NCBI GenBank assembly: GCA_937889515.1 | Contig: CALAOV010000182.1 | Coordinates: 1-45,215 of the forward strand | From: an uncultured Myxococcales bacterium | Lineage (GTDB): Bacteria; Myxococcota_A; Polyangia; Fen-1088 | DNA length: 45,215 nt | Reading direction: 5' to 3' | Shown: positions 7,839 through 18,114 of the stretch, in pieces | Layout: each line of letters begins with the position of its first letter | How positions within the stretch are numbered: the stretch's first letter is position 1 | Made by a program: the position numbers and the translations under genes | The notes under the pieces: generated by a model | Seen by the model: only the letters and a program-made list of their open reading frames with translations | Databases searched by the model: none | What the model was told of the DNA's origin: nothing

Positions 7839-10800
7839 GGCGCTCCGGACGCTGGCACCGGCGCGCCTGGGACCCGCTTCTCTGACTTCTGCGGCCCCTC
7901 GGTCCTCCCCGGCTCTGGCTTGTCGTCTGGCTTGTCTGGGTTGTCTTGGGACGCCGGGCTGGGCGCCTTGCCGCGACGCAGGCGCGCCGCGAGGCGCTCC
8001 ATGTAGAGGTAGATGACCGGCGTCGTGAAGAGGGTGAGGACCTGCGAGAGCAGCAGCCCACCCACGATCGTGATGCCGAGCGGGCGGCGCAGCTCGGCGC
8101 CGCTGCCGGTGCCGAGCGCCAGTGGCAATCCGCCCAGGAGCGCCGCGACCGTGGTCATCATGATCGGCCGGAAGCGCAGCAGACAGGCTTGATGGATGGC
8201 CTCGCGCGGAGATTTCTTCTCGTCGCGCTCGGCCTCGAGCGCGAAGTCGATCATCATGATGGCGTTCTTCTTCACGATGCCTATGAGCAGCACGATGCCG
8301 ATGAGGGCGATGACGGTGAACTCGGATCGGGTGACCAGCAGCGCCAGGAACGCGCCCACGCCCGCCGACGGGAGGCTCGAAAGAATCGTCACCGGGTGGA
8401 TGTAGCTTTCATAGAGCACGCCGAGCACGATGTAGACGGTCACGATCGCCGCCAGGATCAGCAGCGGCTCGCTCGAGAGCGAATCGCCGAACGCGGCGGC
8501 GGCGCCCTGAAAGTCACCGTGCAGGCCGACCGGCGCGCCCATCCCCGCCATGGCTTTTCGCACGGCGCTCACCGCGTCGCCGAGCGCGGCGCGCGGCGCC
8601 AGGTTGAAGGACAGCGTCACGGCGGGAAACTGCCCCTCGTGCGCGATCGAGATCGTCGTCTGGGTTCGTTCGAAGTGGGCGAAGGCGCTCAGGGGAACGG
8701 TCGCGCCGCTCGCGGACCGCAGATAGATCTGGCCGAGCCCGTCGGGATTCTGCTGATACTGCGGCGCGACCTCCAGGATGACGCGGTAGAGGTTGAGCTG
8801 CGTGAAGATCGTCGACACCGGCCGCTGGCCGAAGGCGTCGTACAGCGTGTCATCGATGGCCTGGGCCGTGATGCCGATCCGCGAAGCGCTGTCCCGATCG
8901 ATGACCAGCGTCATCTGCAAAGCCCCGTCCTGCTGGTCGCTGGCGACGTCGGCCAGCTCGGGGATCTTTTTCAACCGATCGAGCACCTGCGGCGCCCAGG
9001 TCGTCAGCTCCTTGGGGTCGGCGTCCTCGATCGTGTACTGGTACTGGGTGCGGCTCACCTGACTTTCGAGCTCGAGATCCTGCACGGCCTGCAGGTAGAC
9101 GCTCATGCCGCTGACCGCCGCCAGCTGGGTGTTCAGGCGATCGATGATCTGTTGGGCGTTCGAGTGGCGCTTGTCGCGCGCCTTGAGATTGACCGAGATA
9201 CGCCCGCTCGACAGCGTCGGATTGTTCCCGTCGGCCCCGATGAAAGACGAGAGGTTCTCGACGTCCGGATCGGCGCGGATGACGTCGGCGACGGCGCGCT
9301 GGCGGTCCATCATGGCCGGAAACGAGATGTCCGGTGGGGCCTCGGTGATCCCCAGCAGCATGCCGGTGTCTTGCTGCGGGAACAGGCCCTTGGGGATCAC
9401 CACCGCCAGCCCGATGGTGAGCGCGATCGTCCCGATGGTGGCCATCAGCGTCAGCGCCTGGTGCTCGAAGATCCAGCCCAGGCAGCGGTCGTAGACCTTG
9501 ACCATCCAGTCGAAGGCCTTTTCGGAGGCCTGGGCGACGCGACCTTCGTCCTCCTTCTTGATTGGGCGCAGGATGTGGGCGCACATCATCGCGGTCAGCG
9601 TCAGCGAGATGATGCCGGAGGCGACGATCGCGATGCTGAGGGTGACGGCAAACTCGCGGAACAGCCGCCCGATGACGCCACCCATGAACAGCAGCGGTAT
9701 CAGCACCGCGACCAGCGAGACCGTCAGAGACAGGATCGTGAAGCCGATCTGCTTCGAGCCCTTGAGCGCGGCGGCAAAGGGGGGATCGCCCTCCTCGATG
9801 TGGCGGGCGATGTTCTCGATCATGACGATGGCGTCGTCGACGACGAAACCGGTCGAGATGGTGAGCGCCATCAGCGTCAGGTTGTTGAGGCTGTACCCGA
9901 GCAGCAACATCACGCCGAAGGTCGCGATCAGCGACAGCGGCACGGCGACGCCTGGGATGATCGTCGCCCGGAAGTTGCGCAGGAACAGGTAGATGACGGC
10001 GACCACCAGGACCATGGTCAGCAGCAGGGTGAACTCGACGTCGTGGACCGACGCCCGAACGGTCTCGGTGCGGTCGGAGAGGATGTCGACCTTGATCCCC
10101 TGCGGCAGCGAGGCCTCGAGCCGCGGCAGGAGCGCCTTGACGCGCTCGGCGACCTCGATCAGGTTGGCGCCGGGCTGCCGCTGGACGTTGAGGATGACCG
10201 CCGGGTGATCGTTGGCCCAGCCGGCCACCTGCGCATTCTCGACGCCGTCGAGCACCTTGGCCACGTCGGTCAGCCGCACCGGCGCGCCGTTCACGTAGGC
10301 GATGATGAGCGGTCCGTAGCCAGAGGCGGACAGCAGCTGGTCGTTGGCGGAGACCAGGTAGTTCTGCCGGGGCCCGTCCAGGTTTCCCTTGGGCTGGTTG
10401 ACGTTGGCGAGCGCGAGAACCGCGCGGACGTCCTCGAGGCCGAGGCCGCGGCCGGCCAGCGCCACCGGATCGACCTGGACCCGCACCGCCGGCCGCTGGC
10501 CGCCATTCAAGGTCACCAGACCGACCCCCGAGACCTGCGACAGCTTCTGCGCCAGGATCGAATCGGCGTAGTCGTCGACCACGCTCAGCGCGGCGGTGTC
10601 GGAGGTGATCGAGAGCGAGATGACTGGGACGTCGGCCGGGTTGCTCTTGCTGTAGGTGGGCGGCGTCGGCAACGTCTTGGGCAACAGGTTGGAGGCCGCG
10701 TTGAGCGCCGCCTGCACGTCCTGCTCGGCCGAGTCGATGTCGCGATCGAGCGTGAACTGCAGCGTGATCTGCGAGCTGGCGGCGCTGCTGACCGAGGTCA

Positions 10801-11038
10801 GGTGCGCCAGCGACGGAATCTGCCCCAGCTGCCGCTCGAGCGGCGTCGTGACCGCCGAGACCATCGTGTCCGCGCTGGCCCCGGGCAGGATCGTCGACAC
10901 GACGATGGTCGGGTAGTCGACCTGCGGCAGCGCGGCGACCGGGAGCTGGTTGTACGCGGCGACGCCCGCCACCGCGACGCCGATCATGAGCAGCGCGGTA
11001 CCGACCGGACGCCGGATGAACGGCTCGGAGATGTTCAC
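7835..11038 (-). CDS. mdtB: RND multidrug efflux transporter, inner-membrane subunit, MdtB type
   Basis: 1067 residues with a GTG start (11038-11036) that overlaps the TGA of the adaptor gene, so translation is coupled. The N-terminus is MNISEPFIRRPVGTALLM, the TM4 acid pair is in STGFVVDDAIVMIENI, and FPQQDTGM precedes the second periplasmic half. The extra length compared with its partner comes from a polar C-terminal tail of about 40 residues rich in Pro, Lys and Glu (beyond EAERDEKKS and the last TM), which is unlikely to be part of the pump core. It lies in an operon with an outer-membrane factor and a membrane-fusion protein. The two adjacent RND paralogues support an MdtB2C-type trimer. 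Confidence 0.93.
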   Translation of the reverse strand: MNISEPFIRRPVGTALLMIGVAVAGVAAYNQLPVAALPQVDYPTIVVSTILPGASADTMVSAVTTPLERQLGQIPSLAHLTSVSSAASSQITLQFTLDRDIDSAEQDVQAALNAASNLLPKTLPTPPTYSKSNPADVPVISLSITSDTAALSVVDDYADSILAQKLSQVSGVGLVTLNGGQRPAVRVQVDPVALAGRGLGLEDVRAVLALANVNQPKGNLDGPRQNYLVSANDQLLSASGYGPLIIAYVNGAPVRLTDVAKVLDGVENAQVAGWANDHPAVILNVQRQPGANLIEVAERVKALLPRLEASLPQGIKVDILSDRTETVRASVHDVEFTLLLTMVLVVAVIYLFLRNFRATIIPGVAVPLSLIATFGVMLLLGYSLNNLTLMALTISTGFVVDDAIVMIENIARHIEEGDPPFAAALKGSKQIGFTILSLTVSLVAVLIPLLFMGGVIGRLFREFAVTLSIAIVASGIISLTLTAMMCAHILRPIKKEDEGRVAQASEKAFDWMVKVYDRCLGWIFEHQALTLMATIGTIALTIGLAVVIPKGLFPQQDTGMLLGITEAPPDISFPAMMDRQRAVADVIRADPDVENLSSFIGADGNNPTLSSGRISVNLKARDKRHSNAQQIIDRLNTQLAAVSGMSVYLQAVQDLELESQVSRTQYQYTIEDADPKELTTWAPQVLDRLKKIPELADVASDQQDGALQMTLVIDRDSASRIGITAQAIDDTLYDAFGQRPVSTIFTQLNLYRVILEVAPQYQQNPDGLGQIYLRSASGATVPLSAFAHFERTQTTISIAHEGQFPAVTLSFNLAPRAALGDAVSAVRKAMAGMGAPVGLHGDFQGAAAAFGDSLSSEPLLILAAIVTVYIVLGVLYESYIHPVTILSSLPSAGVGAFLALLVTRSEFTVIALIGIVLLIGIVKKNAIMMIDFALEAERDEKKSPREAIHQACLLRFRPIMMTTVAALLGGLPLALGTGSGAELRRPLGITIVGGLLLSQVLTLFTTPVIYLYMERLAARLRRGKAPSPASQDNPDKPDDKPEPGRTEGPQKSEKRVPGAPVPASGAP

Positions 11039-12267
11039 TGTTGCCGTTGCCCCGCGGTGGCGGCGGCAGGTTTATGGTGGCCGCCGCCCTCAGCCTGGCC
11101 GCTGCCGCTGCCGGGACCGCCGCCCCCGCCGCCCCCTTTTTGCCCCGCGTCGCGCAACGAGACGCGCGCGCCCGGTCGCAGCTGGCTCTGGCCCTCGCGC
11201 ACGACCCGATCGCCCGCCGCCAGGCCCTGGGAAACTATCGCATCCTCGCCTTCGATTCGCTCGACCGTCACCGTCCTCAGATCCGCCTTCTCGCCGTCGA
11301 CGATGTAAACGAAGGTCCCTTGCGGGCCGCGCTGCACGGCCGCGGCGGGAATCACGAGCGCGCCCTTGCGCACCATCAGCCGCAGCCGCGTCTTGACGAA
11401 CTGGTTCGGCCACAGCGTGTGACCCGGGTTGGCGAAGACCGCCTTGAGCCGGATGGTGGCCGTGCCCTGGTTGATCTGGTTGTCGATCAGCAGGAGCTCC
11501 CCCTTGCCGAGCATCTGCGAGCCGTCTCGGCTGCGGGCCTCGACCTCGAGCGGCCTTTCGGCCTGCTGGCGGGCGATGTCGGGCAGGTCATCCTGCGGCA
11601 GCGTGAACAGCACGGCGATGGGATCGATCTGCGCCACCACCACGATGCCGCCGGTATCGGCCGCATGCACGATGTTGCCCGGATCGACCAGGCGCACGCC
11701 GGTCACGCCGTCTATGGGCGACTTGATGCGTGCGTAGTCGAGCTGCAGCTTCGCATTCTCGATGGTCGCCTGATCGTTCTGCACCGTGCCCTTGTATTGC
11801 TCGACCAGCGCGCGCTGATCGTCGATCTGCTGCTGGGGCAGGAGGTGCTGGCCGCCGACCGCCTCGTAGCGATCGAGGTCGCGCTTGGCCCCCTCGTACT
11901 GCCCGGTGTCGCGCGCCAGGGCCGCCTCGCCCTGGTGGAGCATGATGGTGAACGGTCGGGGATCGATCTCCGCGAGGACCTCGCCCCGCTTGACCGTCTG
12001 GCCCTCCTTGAAGTCGACCCGGTCCATCCGCCCGTCGACCTGCGAGCGGACGTTGACGGTCTTGTATGCCGTGACCGAGCCGAGCCCTTCCAGATAGATC
12101 GGGACGTCGCGGATCGCGGCGTTCGAGACCAGCACCGGGATAGCCCGATCACTCCCGGCGGCGCCGTGCCCGCTCTGGGCCGCCGACGTATCCTCGCTCT
12201 TGCCGCAGCCACCGGCGAGCGCGGCTACCAGCGCCGCTACCAGCGCGCCCATCCGTGGGGCGTTCAT
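11035..12267 (-). CDS. mdtA: RND membrane-fusion (adaptor) lipoprotein, MdtA type
   Basis: 410 residues. A hydrophobic leader with Cys21 (LVAALAGGC) suggests a lipoprotein signal, anchoring the adaptor to the inner membrane. The HlyD/MdtA order follows: barrel-sandwich half (VRSQVDGRMDRVDFKEGQTV), an alpha-hairpin (residues 100-165), the second lipoyl half (RIKSPIDGVTGVRLVDPGNIV), the beta-barrel and the membrane-proximal domain. The last 36 residues are a Gly/Ser/His-rich tail with eight consecutive glycines, a local oddity. The gene overlaps both neighbours by four bases. It bridges the inner-membrane pump and the TolC-like channel. Confidence 0.92.
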   Translation of the reverse strand: MNAPRMGALVAALVAALAGGCGKSEDTSAAQSGHGAAGSDRAIPVLVSNAAIRDVPIYLEGLGSVTAYKTVNVRSQVDGRMDRVDFKEGQTVKRGEVLAEIDPRPFTIMLHQGEAALARDTGQYEGAKRDLDRYEAVGGQHLLPQQQIDDQRALVEQYKGTVQNDQATIENAKLQLDYARIKSPIDGVTGVRLVDPGNIVHAADTGGIVVVAQIDPIAVLFTLPQDDLPDIARQQAERPLEVEARSRDGSQMLGKGELLLIDNQINQGTATIRLKAVFANPGHTLWPNQFVKTRLRLMVRKGALVIPAAAVQRGPQGTFVYIVDGEKADLRTVTVERIEGEDAIVSQGLAAGDRVVREGQSQLRPGARVSLRDAGQKGGGGGGGPGSGSGQAEGGGHHKPAAATAGQRQQ

Positions 12268-13673
12268 CGGACCCCCAGCGCGGCGAGGAGCTGGGCGCGG
12301 GCCGAAGCCAGGCTGAACTGCGCCTGGACCCGCTGCGCCTCCGCCGTGGTATAGGCGACCTGGGCGTCGCTGAGCTCGACAGCGCTGCCGAGGCCATGCG
12401 CGTAGCGCCCCTCGGCGAGCGTCAGCTGGTCGCGCGCATTGACGGCCGCTTCCTCGGCGGCGCCGATGGTCGCCTTGGCGGCCTGCACGCCGAGCCGTCC
12501 CTGCTCGACGTCGACTTCGATCTGGAGCCGCAGCGCGGCTTCTTGTCCGGTCAGGTTCTCGAGCGTTCCCTTGGCTTCACGCACCTGGCCGGTGGTGAGA
12601 CCTCCTTGAAAGACGTTCCAGCTGAGCACCAGGCCCGCGTACCAGTTCGGGACCAGCCCGTTGATCGCCGTCCCGTTGTCCGAGACGTTCGCGATGGCAC
12701 CCAGGCTCGGGCCGTAGGCGCCGCGCACCGAACCGACGGTCAGCTCCTGCGCCCGCCGCTGGTCGGCCAAGTTGGCGACTTCGGGGCGGGCGTGCAGCGC
12801 GCGGTCCGCCAGCGGACCGGAGGGCCCATCCTCGCCGGCGACGGGCGGAATCTCCTCGTCGGTGATCGCGAACCGCCCAGCCACCGGCACCCCCATCGCC
12901 TGCGCGAGCTGCGCTTCGGAGACCTCGTAATTGTTCTGCGCCATGACCAGCTGAACCTTTGCGTTGGCGAGCGCCGTCAGCACGGTCGCGAGATTGATCT
13001 CCGGCTGGATGCCGGTCTTGACGAACGCCCGGGTCTGCTCCACGTGCTTCTCCTGGTTCCGCACCGACTCGTCTGCGACGGCCACCAGATCGTGCTGCGC
13101 CCGCACGGCAAAGTACGCGCGCCGGACGTTGAGCACGGTCTGCAGCTCCGCGGTGCGGGTGTTGTCGAAGGCGGCGTCCCGGCTGGCGCCGGAAGAACGC
13201 CATCGGTCGCTGGTCTGGCCGAAGTCGTAGATGAGCTGGGTGGCCGTCGCTCCAAAGAGGAAGTAGTTGTACTTGGGGTCCCAGCCGACCGGCACGGTGT
13301 TGGTCCCGGTCGCTCCGGTCGTTCCTGTGCCGCCCATTCCGCCGGCGCCCACGCCGCTCGGCAGCGCGCCCGGGCGCGGCGCGAAGTTTCCGGTCGTGCG
13401 TTCGTAGGTGCCGTTCAGGCTCACCTGGGGAAGGTAGCCGGCGCGAGACTCTTCGACCCGTCCCTCGGCCGCCTCGAGCAAGCCGTGCGCTTGCGTGAGC
13501 GCCGGTTGGTTTCGGAGCGCCGTCGCCTCCGCCTGGCTGAGCGTCAACGACGTCACCGGCGCCTTCGGATCGTCGGAGGTCGCTGCGGCGCGGATGGCGC
13601 TCCCGCCCAGGAGGGCGATGCCGCCGATGACGACGATGGGACCGAGGTGGGCGAGCAAAGGGCGGGGCGGCAT
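12264..13673 (-). CDS. TolC-family outer-membrane efflux protein
   Basis: 469 residues from the ATG at 13673-13671. A longer frame exists from GTG 13748, but the chosen start begins a proper signal peptide (PRPLLAHLGPIVVIGGIAL, ending IRAAA), and the sigma-54 element at 13733-13747 lies within the longer version. The two repeated OEP halves are visible: LTLSQAEATALRNQPALTQA near the N-terminus, and the second repeat around PEVANLADQRRAQEL. An insert of about 30 residues rich in Gly/Thr (GTTGATGTN) sits around residues 99-129, in the first strand region, and is not typical. It is the first gene of the RND operon and forms the outer-membrane duct of the pump. Confidence 0.88.
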   Translation of the reverse strand: MPPRPLLAHLGPIVVIGGIALLGGSAIRAAATSDDPKAPVTSLTLSQAEATALRNQPALTQAHGLLEAAEGRVEESRAGYLPQVSLNGTYERTTGNFAPRPGALPSGVGAGGMGGTGTTGATGTNTVPVGWDPKYNYFLFGATATQLIYDFGQTSDRWRSSGASRDAAFDNTRTAELQTVLNVRRAYFAVRAQHDLVAVADESVRNQEKHVEQTRAFVKTGIQPEINLATVLTALANAKVQLVMAQNNYEVSEAQLAQAMGVPVAGRFAITDEEIPPVAGEDGPSGPLADRALHARPEVANLADQRRAQELTVGSVRGAYGPSLGAIANVSDNGTAINGLVPNWYAGLVLSWNVFQGGLTTGQVREAKGTLENLTGQEAALRLQIEVDVEQGRLGVQAAKATIGAAEEAAVNARDQLTLAEGRYAHGLGSAVELSDAQVAYTTAEAQRVQAQFSLASARAQLLAALGVR

Positions 13674-13732
13674 GGGCGGCGAGAGTACCTGTAAGGTCGA
13701 ACACGACCGTCGGGAAGCGCTTCCGGGGCTTC

Positions 13733-13747
13733 GCAACAAACGGGCCA
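13733..13747 (-). promoter_or_regulatory. Sigma-54 (-24/-12) promoter for the RND efflux operon
   Basis: On the minus strand the sequence reads TGGCCCG, then TTTG, then TTGC. The consensus is TGGCACG-N4-TTGC, so there is one mismatch. The invariant GG (13746-13745) and GC (13734-13733) are separated by exactly ten bases. Predicted transcription starts near 13721, about 48 bases before the TolC-like ATG. The divergent neighbour encodes an NtrC-family sigma-54 activator, which strongly supports the assignment. Confidence 0.65.
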
Positions 13748-13776
13748 CTCACGGGGGTCCTCGGCACGGCTCTGGC

Positions 13777-13806
13777 TTGACGGATCCGGGAGCGCTAACC
13801 TGTATC
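13777..13806 (+). promoter_or_regulatory. Candidate housekeeping promoter for the sensor kinase operon
   Basis: TTGACG (13777-13782) and TGTATC (13801-13806) with an 18-base spacer point towards the histidine kinase gene. The -10 is only moderate. It lies between the sigma-54 element and the inverted repeat, so activator binding could affect both directions. Confidence 0.25.
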
Positions 13807-13875
13807 GATTCTGAACACCTGTCAGTCGGCTAGCCAGACTTGGACCCCGCCGGAGCCGGCGCGGCCAGGGTCATC

Positions 13876-13904
13876 GGGCGGTATCGCGCTTGCTTGATAC
13901 GCCC
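13876..13904. promoter_or_regulatory. Inverted repeat, candidate activator binding site (UAS)
   Basis: GGGCGGTATC (13876-13885) and GATACGCCC (13896-13904) pair over nine bases with a one-base bulge, around a 10-base spacer. It lies about 170 bases upstream of the predicted sigma-54 transcription start, the distance range usual for NtrC-type enhancers. It also overlaps the start of the sensor kinase gene, so autoregulation or an mRNA hairpin is possible. Confidence 0.4.
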
Positions 13905-15322
13905 GCCGTGCGTCTCGGTCGACCGATCCGGCATCGTCTCTTGACCGTGGCGGTACTGGGCCTTGCCACCGCCGCGCTTTCGGCCGACGCCCTCTATCGC
14001 GCCATCTCGGTCACGCGGGCGCAGCGGCTCGAGCGGGGCCGGGAGGCGGTCCGAGACGAGGTCGATCGGCTGGCGGCGCAAGGCGCGGGTGTACTGGCCA
14101 CCCAATCGCCCATCGTTGGCATGCGCGCCGGCATCGTGTCGGGTGCCGGCGCGGCTGCCGCGCTCGCCGCCGCGGTTCCGCTCGTCTGGCGCCCCGCCCT
14201 GGAGCGGAGCGCGGCACGCGCGGGCACCGCCAGCTCGCCGGTCGAGATCGAAGCAGAGATCGACGGCGGCCAGCTGGTCGGCCGGATGGTCCGGATGCCG
14301 CCAGACCGTCTGCTGTGGGCGGCCGTCCTGGTCCGCCCATCTCCGACTTTGCAAAGCTGGCGGCTGCTGGTGGTGGCCCTGGCCTTTTCGGCGCTGCTCC
14401 TGGTGGCGAGCGCGTCGTACTCGCTGGTCACCGTCAAACGCGCCGCGGGCGCGTTGCAGAGCGCGCTGTCCGCGCTCGCCGACGATCTCAGCGCGCCGGC
14501 GCCGCGCTCGGGGATCCGGGAGCTCGACGACATCGCCGTCGGGATCGACACCCTGGCGCGGCGGCTGGAAGAGTCGCGCCGGATCCAGGAAGGGATGGTG
14601 CGGGACCTGGCGCGACAGGAGCGGCTGGCGGCGCTGGGGCGGGTGGTCGCCGGCGTCGCGCACGAGGTACGGAATCCGCTGGCCTCGATCAAGCTGCGCC
14701 TGGATCTGGCGGCACGCCGCGACGCCGCGCTCCCGGAGGCCACGCGCGACGCCATCGATCACGCCTCGTCGGAGATCCTGCGGCTCGATCGCCTGGTCGC
14801 CGATCTCCTGATCGTGGCCGGGCGGGCGGTGGGGCCGCGCGCGCCGCTCGACATCGGAGCGCTGCTGCGCGCGCGGGCCGAGGCGCTCGCGCCCTGGGCT
14901 GCGTTGCGCCAGGTCGCCATCGGCGTCGAGGGCGGGGGGGGCGCGACGGGTGACGGGGACGCGCTGGCCCGCGCGCTCGACAACGTCTTGCGGAACGCCA
15001 TCGAGGCGTCGCCGGAGGACTCGACGGTCGAGGCGACGGTCGAGGAGGACGGCAGCTGGCTGCGGATCCGGATCGCCGATCGGGGCGCGGGCGTCCTGCC
15101 CGGTCGAGCGGGAGAGATCTTCGAGCCCTTCTTCACCACCAAGCCGGACGGGACGGGTCTCGGGCTGGCGATCTCGCGCGCCATCGCGCGGGCCCACGGC
15201 GGTGATCTGATCTACCGGCGCCACGACGACGTGACCCGGCTCGAGCTGACGCTGCCGAGCGGCCAGGCCGCCGGGCATACCGAGAAACCAACCGGCGATT
15301 TTCGCGCGCTCCACGGACTGCC

Positions 15323-15326
<4 letters not shown>
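13890..15326 (+). CDS. Two-component sensor histidine kinase (NtrB/ZraS-like, membrane bound)
   Basis: 478 residues from TTG 13890; an in-frame GTG at 13908 is an equally possible start. TM1 is near residues 15-34, followed by a periplasmic sensor of about 120 residues with no recognised fold. TM2 is near 157-180, then a HAMP-like linker. The HisKA box VAHEVRNPLASIK carries the phospho-accepting His258. The ATPase domain shows the N box DNVLRNAIEA, G1 DRGAGV, F box FEPFFTTK and G2 GTGLGLAIS. The stop overlaps the start of the response regulator by four bases (ATGA), so they are a cognate pair. Location next to the RND operon suggests it senses a pump substrate or envelope damage. Confidence 0.92.
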
Positions 15327-16672
<1,346 letters not shown>

Positions 16673-16674
16673 GA

Positions 16675-18099
16675 ATGGCGGAGCATCCGGGCGATCTCAC
16701 GGCGCGCGATCTGGCGGTGTTCTGGCACCCCTGCAGCCAGATGCGCGACTACCGCGACTTTCCGCCGCTGGAGATCGTCGGCGCCCGCGGCGCGCGGCTC
16801 GAGCTCGGCGACGGCCGGACGATCCTGGACGCGATCTCCAGCTGGTGGTGCAAGGCGCTCGGCCACGGCCACCCGCACCTGGGGGCGGCGTTGCGCACGC
16901 AGCTCGAAACCTTCGAGCACGTCATCACCGCCAACACCACCAACGCCCCGCTGGTGCGCCTGTGCGAGCGTTTGCTGGCGGCGGCCAACGGCCATCCGCC
17001 CGCGCTGTGGGGCGCGGCCGCCGCGCCGGGGCGCCGGGCGGGCCACTTCGGCAAGGTGTTCCTGGCCGACAACGGATCCACGGCCGTCGAGATCGCGCTC
17101 AAGATGGCCCTACAGGCTCAGGCGCAGCGGGGCGCGCCCGGGCGCACCCGCTTTGCCGCGCTGGAAAACGGCTACCACGGCGAGACGGTCGGGACGCTGT
17201 CGGTAGGCGATCTCGGGCTTTACGGGGCTCCTTTCCGCGCGCTCTGCTTTCCAGTACAGCGGATCGTGGGTCTGCCGTATCGGCGTGGCCCGCACGATCC
17301 GACCTGGCTGGACACGGGCGCGGCCTGGCCCGCCATCGAAGCGGGGCTCGAGGCCCAGGCCGATACGCTCGCCGCCGTCGTCTACGAGCCGGTGTTGCAA
17401 GCCGCGGGCGGCATGCGCCTCTTCAGCCCCGATCTGCTGCGCCGGCTTCGCTCCTGGGCCGACGCGCGCGGCGTCTACCTGATCGCCGACGAGATCGCGG
17501 CCGGGATGGGCCGCCTCGGGGCCCTCCTGGCCAGCCACCTCGCCGGCGGCAACGGTCGGGTATCGCTGGGGGCGCTGCCCGATTTCGCCGTGCTCTCCAA
17601 GGGGCTCACCGCCGGAACCTTGCCGCTCTCGGCGGTGCTCACGACCGATGCCGTCTACACGCTCTTCGACGCAGACTACGGCGACGGCCGCGCGTTCCTG
17701 CACTCGAACACCTTTACCGGCAACGCGCTGGCGGTGGCCGTGGCCAACGCCGTGCTCGACGTCTTCGCGACCGACGACATCCTCGGCCGCGTGTCGGCGC
17801 TGGCGCCTCAGCTGCGCGCCGGCGTCGAATCGCTGGCGGCGCGCAGGGGATATCTCCACGGCGTGCGTGCCTGCGGCTTCGTCGCAGCCGTCGACGTGTG
17901 CGCTGCCGAGGGGACGCCGCTCGATCCCGCCCGTCGCACCGGTTACGCCATCTATCGGGAAGCCGTTCGGCGCGGGGCGCTGCTTCGTCCCCTGGGCGAC
18001 ACCATGTACCTGTGCCCCCCCCTCACCTCGACCCCCGCGGAGATCGATCAGATGACCGCGATCCTCGCCGACAGCCTCGACGTCGTGATGGGTGCCTAG
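16675..18099 (+). CDS. bioA: Adenosylmethionine-8-amino-7-oxononanoate aminotransferase
   Basis: 474 residues from the ATG two bases after the response-regulator stop; the open frame runs further upstream but only as a shadow. This is a fold-type I PLP aminotransferase that makes 7,8-diaminononanoate from KAPA using S-adenosylmethionine as amino donor, in biotin synthesis. Typical BioA signatures are HPCSQM near the N-terminus, ISSWWCK, ENGYHGETVGTLSVGD, the PLP aspartate in ADEIAAGMGR (Asp272), catalytic Lys309 in LSKGLTAGTLPLS, and HSNTFTGN. It is somewhat longer than the usual 430 or so residues. No other biotin gene is in the window, so it sits apart from the pathway, probably cotranscribed with the regulators. 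Confidence 0.93.
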   Translation: MAEHPGDLTARDLAVFWHPCSQMRDYRDFPPLEIVGARGARLELGDGRTILDAISSWWCKALGHGHPHLGAALRTQLETFEHVITANTTNAPLVRLCERLLAAANGHPPALWGAAAAPGRRAGHFGKVFLADNGSTAVEIALKMALQAQAQRGAPGRTRFAALENGYHGETVGTLSVGDLGLYGAPFRALCFPVQRIVGLPYRRGPHDPTWLDTGAAWPAIEAGLEAQADTLAAVVYEPVLQAAGGMRLFSPDLLRRLRSWADARGVYLIADEIAAGMGRLGALLASHLAGGNGRVSLGALPDFAVLSKGLTAGTLPLSAVLTTDAVYTLFDADYGDGRAFLHSNTFTGNALAVAVANAVLDVFATDDILGRVSALAPQLRAGVESLAARRGYLHGVRACGFVAAVDVCAAEGTPLDPARRTGYAIYREAVRRGALLRPLGDTMYLCPPLTSTPAEIDQMTAILADSLDVVMGA

Positions 18100-18114
18100 G
18101 CGCGCACAGGGCCA

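Noticed and set aside
7946..11308. 1120-codon open frame on the plus strand opposite the RND subunit and adaptor genes
   Set aside because: Composition is Arg/His/Asp-rich with no domain; the opposite strand has full RND and HlyD signatures with 4-base overlaps.
13674..13748. Upstream GTG start for the TolC-like gene
   Set aside because: No ribosome site, it would place the sigma-54 element inside the coding region, and the signal peptide begins at the later ATG.
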